NCBI GenBank assembly: GCA_035545555.1
Contig: DASZYD010000020.1
Span: forward strand, 1 to 56,022
Direction of reading: 5' to 3'
DNA from: JANWHZ01 sp035545555
GTDB lineage: Bacteria > Patescibacteriota > Saccharimonadia > Saccharimonadales > UBA4665
DNA: 56,022 nucleotides
Below the pieces are notes generated by a model. The model saw only the letters and a list, made by a program, of their open reading frames with translations, was not told the origin of the DNA and made no database searches. The translations under genes were made by a program, and so were the position numbers. Below are positions 51,568 to 56,022 of the stretch, piece after piece (within the stretch, counting starts at the first letter, position 1; each line of letters opens with the position of its first letter).

Positions 51568-51642
51568 TAGGGCGTCGCCAAGTGGTAAGGCACTGGGTTT
51601 TGGTCCCAGCATTCGGGGGTTCGAATCCCTCCGCCCTAGCCA
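51568..51642 (+). tRNA. tRNA-Gln(UUG)
   Basis: A complete 75-nt tRNA with perfect acceptor stem TAGGGCG/CGCCCTA, discriminator G and encoded CCA. The anticodon arm CTGGG-TTTTGGT-CCCAG gives anticodon UUG for glutamine. The T loop is TTCGAAT. Not interrupted by an intron. Confidence 0.97.
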
Positions 51643-51709
51643 TACTTTGTAGCAACGGTGAGTAATACGTTTTCCGAAACCTGAGCGGAGAGGCGCAGCG
51701 GGCGGCTAT

Positions 51710-52213
51710 ATGAGTACGAGATTCATAAAACTGACCGGTGAGTTCCCGAAGCCGTGGATGAATTTCTCCGGAGCAGGCCAAGCTTGGCTCGATACGCTCC
51801 ATTTGTTGCTTGACCATAGAGATGAAGGCGGCGGCTGGGGCATTTTTTATGTAGAGCCGACTGTGGTTGCGTTTGTCCTGGAGCTGTTTGCCAAATCACT
51901 GGCGGCCCACGAGGATCCGACGTTTGATGCAAGGAAGTTTGGCCATGCAACAAGCAGTATTATTGCCGCGTATAGTGCAACCGTTCCTCTCTTCGCGACA
52001 TGTATGGCGGATGAGAGCCTCATGGCGACCGTCCGTGAGTACGAAAAAACAACAGATGTAAAATACGGCGAGATGAGCATTAACCTGGACGGCAATGACA
52101 GTAAAAAACTCATTGATGCGGCATATGCCATCCGGGCTGAACTGTACAGGCGGACATCGGTGAATTATCTACGGCCCCAGACCAGCCTGCCCGGGCGCGC
52201 TACGCGCTGCTGA
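51710..52213 (+). CDS. Hypothetical protein
   Basis: A 167-residue soluble protein starting ATG 51710, 67 bases after tRNA-Gln. It is mostly helical with Trp-rich N-terminus (KPWMNFSGAGQAWLDTLHLLL, GGGWGIFYVEPTVVAF). No domain recognised. Its end overlaps the broken Crp/Fnr gene by 14 bases, convergent. Lower GC than neighbours and adjacency to a tRNA fit an accessory gene. Confidence 0.55.
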   Translation: MSTRFIKLTGEFPKPWMNFSGAGQAWLDTLHLLLDHRDEGGGWGIFYVEPTVVAFVLELFAKSLAAHEDPTFDARKFGHATSSIIAAYSATVPLFATCMADESLMATVREYEKTTDVKYGEMSINLDGNDSKKLIDAAYAIRAELYRRTSVNYLRPQTSLPGRATRC

Positions 52214-52832
52214 GTTTCCGGGCGTCGATTTCGAGTATGGCGAGGCGGGGGTTACGCACGACGTGCTCGGTTTGCAGCTCTTTCATCACCGTCGCGGTGC
52301 TCTCGCGGGTGATGCCGCACAGGTCGGCCAGCAGCTGATGGTTGACCGGAAAGGTAACGCGCCACCAGCCTGAATGACGCCGCACCGCATGGCAGGTGAC
52401 CAGAAACTGCAGCGCGGCGATCAGCTTGTCACGGACATTGGTCTTGCCGAGGCTGCTCAGCCGCGTCAGCAGTTCGTGTACGTCATCCGAAAAGGCATTG
52501 GTCAGCGTTTGCGCCAGCATGCCGTCGGCCAGGGTTGCGGCCAGCAGGTCGCTCGCGAGTAGTACATAGACGTCGCAATCGGTCAGTGCCGTGTAGAATC
52601 AGCGTAGCGGATCGCGCATTCCCGAGAAAAACGCGAACGGCACAACCGCCGGTTGCTTGACGAGGTGCAATACTTTTTCATTCCCGGCGTCATCTATATC
52701 GTAGATTTTTACCACGCCGCTTTTGATGATGTATACCTCCGGTGGCATGTCCCCTTCATAGAGTAGAATCTGGCCGCCCGGAATGTGCCGAAGTCTCGCG
52801 GCCCCTAGAACGGTATGTAATGCCGGCGGCAT
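52200..52832 (-). pseudogene. Crp/Fnr-family regulator interrupted by an in-frame TGA
   Basis: Read through one TGA (52601-52599, codon 78), the frame is a full 210-residue Crp/Fnr protein. The beta-roll has IPGGQILLYEGDMPPEVYIIKSGVVKIYD; after the stop FYTALTDCDVYVL continues in the same frame, then the HTH_Crp LLADLCGITRESTATVMKELQTEHVV. Alignment with the intact regulator at 47647 places an aromatic residue (Tyr) at the stop, so a Trp TGG to TGA change is likely. Either a recent nonsense mutation or readthrough. Many other genes here end with TGA, so it is not reassigned. Confidence 0.7.
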
Positions 52833-52976
52833 AGAATTATAGTATCGCTGATGCCGCGACCGTGAGCTGCAAGAATGCTTACAAACGGTACTGCTGACGC
52901 AGGCGTGGCCAAAAGTATGACTCGCCGTTCTGAGTTATCGATGGCCGGCCGGTTGGTGCCGGGAGGGCGAGGGCAG

Positions 52977-53576
52977 CTACTTTTCCCGCCTAACCAGCGC
53001 GGCAATGGCAACGATAAGCGCTGCTGCGGAGATAACGTAGGAACCGAAGACACTGGCGTTTGATCCGGAAGTAGTATTGGCGGCGCGTACCAGATCATCG
53101 GTTACATGCGTGACCGAATACGGCCCGGCGTCGCCAGTGGCGTCATCGCCGCCGCCCGGTGTTTGGTCCCAGTGCACAACCGTGCCGTCGGCATAGGTCT
53201 GGTAGGCTTTCCAGTCGAGGGCGGTTGCCTTGCCCGGTACCTGGGCGCTAAAGCTGAAATCCTGGCGCTGACCGACCGGGATGGCACCCGCCCAGGCAAT
53301 AGCCGCAATGGCGGGGTCGCTGTCATCGCCATTGGTAGTTGTGGTGACCGTCCAGCCGTCTTTGGCGGTGGGCGTCACATCTGTCACCCCTGCGGGGATC
53401 AGCAGTTTGATATTTGTAACCGGCACCTGCTTTTCATTTGGTACGCTTACGGTAAAAACGAGCTCCTCGGCTACCGTAGCCGTATCGGGCGTGACGACGA
53501 CGTGCGCCGAGGCAATGCCCGGCACAGCCACGACAGCACCGATAACAAAGAGGCTGGCAAGCACTCTTTTCTTCAT
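52977..53576 (-). CDS. YcnI-family (DUF1775) copper-binding envelope protein
   Basis: A 199-residue exported protein: signal peptide (1-24, ending IASA), mature N-terminus HVVVTPDTATVAEEL, a beta domain with KDGWTV and FSFSAQVPG, and a C-terminal membrane helix (about 175-195). The N-terminal His after cleavage is the copper ligand in characterised YcnI proteins. AAGGAGGG, located within the end of the upstream gene, serves as its ribosome binding site, so the two are coupled. It may deliver or store copper for the bo3 oxidase. Confidence 0.82.
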   Translation of the reverse strand: MKKRVLASLFVIGAVVAVPGIASAHVVVTPDTATVAEELVFTVSVPNEKQVPVTNIKLLIPAGVTDVTPTAKDGWTVTTTTNGDDSDPAIAAIAWAGAIPVGQRQDFSFSAQVPGKATALDWKAYQTYADGTVVHWDQTPGGGDDATGDAGPYSVTHVTDDLVRAANTTSGSNASVFGSYVISAAALIVAIAALVRREK

Positions 53577-53582
53577 ACTTCG

Positions 53583-54128
53583 TTACCCTCCTTGACGTTT
53601 TAATTGTAGCCAACAGGCCGTCAGCGCGACGATACTTACGCCCAAACAGGCGCCGAGCCATATGATACTGCCTGCCGCCAGCGCGGCCGACGATCCGGCG
53701 GTGACCCGCACAAGGTAATCGAACGTGAACGGCTGGAAAGCGCCGCTGACGCGTGGCGCGCCGCTCACGACGAGATCATAGGCGCCGGGTTCGGGAAAGG
53801 TGACGGTGCCGCTGGGAACTGACTGCGTATCCAGCCGCAATGGTTCGGTAACGATAACCCGGCTGCCCTTCTTGACGGTGACAATACAGTCGCAACCGGC
53901 GAAGGTAAAGCGGTTGGTCGTATCGTCAATGAACAGATAGTAGGAAGTCGATGTGCCGCTGACCGGGTGATCGTCCGGGTCGATATGCAGGACGGCTGCT
54001 ATGCTGCCGTCTGTCTTGAGGATGTGCGCGCTCGCCGGCGATGCCGTCAGGCAGGCGGCTGCTATGGTAGCGACCGAAAGGCCGCTGAGCCACATCCAGA
54101 CGTGCCGCCGGCGCCATATACTGCTCAT
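53583..54128 (-). CDS. Exported protein with N-terminal His, probable YcnI partner
   Basis: A 181-residue protein: a basic N-terminus and signal peptide (to about 34, ending ASA), mature start HILKTDGSIAAVLHIDPDDHPVSG, a beta-sandwich-like domain with a CDC motif, and a C-terminal membrane helix (about 150-172). An N-terminal His plus other His and Cys residues suggests copper binding, by analogy with YcnI and CopC. Family membership is not certain. TATTAT (54140-54135) puts transcription start on the ATG. Confidence 0.65.
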   Translation of the reverse strand: MSSIWRRRHVWMWLSGLSVATIAAACLTASPASAHILKTDGSIAAVLHIDPDDHPVSGTSTSYYLFIDDTTNRFTFAGCDCIVTVKKGSRVIVTEPLRLDTQSVPSGTVTFPEPGAYDLVVSGAPRVSGAFQPFTFDYLVRVTAGSSAALAAGSIIWLGACLGVSIVALTACWLQLKRQGG

Positions 54129-54134
54129 GTTCTG

Positions 54135-54140
54135 ATAATA
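54135..54140 (-). promoter_or_regulatory. -10 element of the copper-protein operon
   Basis: TATTAT on the minus strand ends seven bases before ATG 54128, giving a leaderless transcript. Confidence 0.5.
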
Positions 54141-54184
54141 GCAAGCTTCGGCTCCGACGGGTGCAATTTGGTATGCTATATATC

Positions 54185-54667
54185 ATGCACACCATCGTGA
54201 CTATCGTGGCGAAGTACGCCGTTGCCATACCGGTTCTGGCGCTCGTGGTGCTCTTCTGGCGGCTGGACTGGCGCCGCCGGAAGGAGCTGCTGGTCCTGCT
54301 GGTTGTGTGCGGCATCCTCACTGCCCTTTTGGTAAAACTTGGCACGACGGTGCACCAGGATCCGCGGCCGTTCCTCAGCGATGGCGTTACGCCTTACTTC
54401 GCCGGTTCTACCGATAACGGCTTCCCGTCTGACCACACAGCCTTCAGCGCCTTGATCGCCTTTGTGACGCTGCGCTACTCGACCTGGCTTGGTATTGGCC
54501 TGACCGCGCTCTCGCTGCTGATCGGTACCGCCCGGGTAGTAGCCGGCGTACACCATGGCCAGGATATCGCCGGCGGTTTTGCCATTGCCGCAGCTGGCAG
54601 CGTGCTCGGTATGGGCGTATACGAGCTGGCCCGGCGCTCACTGAAACGCGGCGGCCGCACAGTCTAG
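54185..54667 (+). CDS. PAP2-family lipid phosphatase
   Basis: A 160-residue membrane phosphatase with four or five helices. The three catalytic segments are visible: KLGTTVHQDPRP (K-x6-RP), FPSDHTAFSAL (PSxH-like), and ARVVAGVHHGQDIAGG (x-R-x5-H-x3-D). Such enzymes dephosphorylate undecaprenyl-pyrophosphate or phosphatidyl lipids. ATG 54185 sits directly after TATGCT/TATATA boxes. Confidence 0.88.
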   Translation: MHTIVTIVAKYAVAIPVLALVVLFWRLDWRRRKELLVLLVVCGILTALLVKLGTTVHQDPRPFLSDGVTPYFAGSTDNGFPSDHTAFSALIAFVTLRYSTWLGIGLTALSLLIGTARVVAGVHHGQDIAGGFAIAAAGSVLGMGVYELARRSLKRGGRTV

Positions 54668-54727
54668 CGCCGGTTGTCGGTGGCGGCTTTTTACTCTATA
54701 GTACATGGTATAAAAGTTGAGGGATAT

Positions 54728-55660
54728 ATGGCCGAACCGACTGTAGTGCCCGCTGATGTTATTGCGCCGCTCGACATGAACGGCCTGTCTGGCCGCATGC
54801 TCTACCTGCCGGCGCCGCCGAACAAAAAGCGCGACATTTTATTCGTGTACGGGCAGCACTCCAATCTGGAACGCTGGTGGGGACTATTACAGTTTGCCAA
54901 CCGCTACGGCGCGGTCACAGCGCCGGATCTGCCCGGCTTTGGCGGCATGGACAGCTTTTACAAGATCGGCAAAAAGCCGACCATCGACAACTTCGCCGAC
55001 TACCTGGCGGCATTTGTAAAGATGCGCTACAAGCATAAAAAAGTGACGATTGTAGGCATGTCGCTGGGCTTTGCCATCGCGACGCGTATGCTCCAGCGCT
55101 ACCCCGAGCTGATCAAGCATGTGCAGATGCTGGTGAGCCTGGGCGGGCTGGTGCACGGCGATGACTTCAAGTTCGAACCGCGGCGCTTCCGCTACTACCG
55201 GTTTATCTCCTGGCTTTTCTCGTTCTATGTGCCGGCGGCCATGTTTCATTACCTCTTTCTGAGTGATTTTGTGCTCAGAACGTTCTATCACCGGACGCAC
55301 CTGGCAAAGAGCAAATTCGCTGCCGCTTCATCGCCCGAAGAGCACAAGCGCTTCATGGACATGGAGATCACCCTGTGGCAGCAGGAGGACCCGCGGACGC
55401 ACGCGGTTACGACGACAGAGATGTTCAAGCTGGACAATTGCAAAAAGCGGATTGATCTGCCGGTATGGCAGGTCAATGTGGCCGGCGACCAGTATTTTGA
55501 CCATCACCGCGTGGAGCAGCATTTGCGCGTCACGTTTCCGACGGTGCATATCATGACGGCACAGGTGCCCTACCACGCGCCGAGTATCATTGCCGATGAA
55601 GCTGCCGCCGCGCCGATGATTCCGCCGCGGCTGCGGCGCGCCCTTAACAAGCTGTCATGA
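54728..55660 (+). CDS. Alpha/beta-hydrolase fold protein
   Basis: A 310-residue hydrolase. VYGQHSNLERWW is the oxyanion region, the nucleophile elbow is VGMSLGFAIA, and late VAGDQYFDHHRVE and VPYHAPSII supply candidate Asp and His. The lid region (about 150-220) is hydrophobic and basic, suggesting a lipid-like substrate. ATG 54728 has GAGGG before it and TATAAA just upstream; longer starts precede that promoter. It lies between a lipid phosphatase and a PimA-like glycosyltransferase, so a role in lipid or glycolipid processing is plausible. Confidence 0.78.
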   Translation: MAEPTVVPADVIAPLDMNGLSGRMLYLPAPPNKKRDILFVYGQHSNLERWWGLLQFANRYGAVTAPDLPGFGGMDSFYKIGKKPTIDNFADYLAAFVKMRYKHKKVTIVGMSLGFAIATRMLQRYPELIKHVQMLVSLGGLVHGDDFKFEPRRFRYYRFISWLFSFYVPAAMFHYLFLSDFVLRTFYHRTHLAKSKFAAASSPEEHKRFMDMEITLWQQEDPRTHAVTTTEMFKLDNCKKRIDLPVWQVNVAGDQYFDHHRVEQHLRVTFPTVHIMTAQVPYHAPSIIADEAAAAPMIPPRLRRALNKLS

Positions 55661-55669
55661 CCCGGATGG

Positions 55670-55675
55670 TATAAT
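55670..55675 (+). promoter_or_regulatory. -10 element of the PimA-like gene
   Basis: TATAAT ends eight bases before ATG 55683, giving a leaderless transcript. Confidence 0.5.
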
Positions 55676-55682
55676 TGCAGGC

Positions 55683-56022
55683 ATGAAGATCGGCCTTGTT
55701 TGTCCGTATAACATTGCCTTGGGGGGCGGTGTGCAGGAGATCGTCAGTGCCATGCGGGGCATTTTGGTGGCGCGCGGGCACGAGGTTAGCATCATCACCG
55801 CGCAGCCGCGCGACCTGACCGGCGTCGATACAGCCGGCATGATTTTTTTGGGTACGTCGGTTGACGTGCGCTGGCCGAATCACACAACGGCACCGCTTTC
55901 GGCCTCTATCAGCATGGAGGCCATCGAGCAAGTGCTGGATGCCGAGAAGTTCGATATCCTGCACTTCCACGAGCCGTGGGTGCCGTCGCTCAGCCGACAG
56001 ATTCTCAGCCGCAGCACCAGCG
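55683..56022 (+). CDS. PimA-like GT4 glycosyltransferase, N-terminal part
   Basis: The first 113 residues of a GT-B enzyme, cut by the window end. MKIGLVCPYNIALGGGVQEIVSAMRGILVARGHEVSIIT and FDILHFHEPWVPSLSRQIL closely resemble phosphatidylinositol mannosyltransferase PimA, including the glycine-rich acceptor loop and the HFHEP motif. The donor domain is not visible. It probably transfers a sugar to a membrane lipid. Confidence 0.8.
   Translation, partial: MKIGLVCPYNIALGGGVQEIVSAMRGILVARGHEVSIITAQPRDLTGVDTAGMIFLGTSVDVRWPNHTTAPLSASISMEAIEQVLDAEKFDILHFHEPWVPSLSRQILSRSTS

Noticed and set aside
52599..52601. UGA as a reassigned codon (as in Gracilibacteria/SR1) or selenocysteine
   Set aside because: Other genes in the window, such as atpD, end normally with TGA and conserved proteins have no internal TGA; no SECIS-like hairpin is evident after the codon.
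1..56022. CRISPR array or restriction/defence island
   Set aside because: I saw no regularly spaced direct repeats, no cas genes and no restriction-modification genes on either strand.

Overview
This 56 kb window is GC-rich bacterial chromosome. I infer a member of the Candidate Phyla Radiation, most likely Candidatus Saccharibacteria (TM7), of the environmental aerobic type. The reasons are very compact gene packing, many promoters whose -10 box sits directly on the start codon, a group I intron in a tRNA, an orphan prepilin, an LCP protein, many glycosyltransferases, and a bo3-type quinol oxidase without visible quinone or TCA genes. The assignment is an inference; no rRNA or ribosomal protein is present to confirm it. 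TGA is used as a normal stop.

Layout. 1-1.6 kb is a lower-GC mobile island next to a tRNA: the start of an unknown gene, a 5'-truncated serine recombinase and an orphan gene. 1586-1899 is tRNA-Asn(GUU) split by a 239-nt group I intron. 2.0-7.9 kb is a carbohydrate cluster (debranching-type glycosidase, two GT4 glycosyltransferases, an APH-type kinase, a sucrose-phosphatase-like HAD enzyme). 7.9-14.0 kb holds smpB, a membrane-anchored glycosidase, a GT2 synthase with a GH1 beta-glucosidase, hsp20 under a CIRCE-like operator, a CobO-like adenosyltransferase and a glutaredoxin. 14.1-21.0 kb is a complete F-type ATP synthase operon (atpI-B-E-F-H-A-G-D-C). 21-29.5 kb holds a GT-C-like membrane protein, a carbonic-anhydrase-like protein beside an unusual aquaporin, a UvrD/RecB-type helicase-nuclease and an NDH-2-like oxidoreductase.

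29.6-39.5 kb contains an FAD-linked D-lactate/glycolate dehydrogenase, a frameshifted amidoligase/HEAT-like giant gene, and cyoABCD with a divergent cyoE. 39.5-48.6 kb has a HELGH metallopeptidase-like protein, a two-component system, cell-envelope glycosyltransferases, a prepilin, an LCP ligase and a Crp/Fnr regulator. 48.6-56.0 kb has a signalling operon (membrane protein, small helical protein, PAS histidine kinase, receiver), tRNA-Gln, a second Crp/Fnr gene broken by an in-frame TGA, a YcnI-type copper-protein pair, a PAP2 phosphatase, an alpha/beta hydrolase and the start of a PimA-like glycosyltransferase.

Together the genes describe a minimal aerobic chain: NADH and lactate/glycolate electrons pass to a quinone, then to the bo3 oxidase, and the proton gradient drives the ATP synthase. 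Redox and stress regulators (Crp/Fnr family, HrcA-type operator, two-component systems) and copper-handling proteins sit alongside. The quinone would have to come from elsewhere in the genome or from a host.
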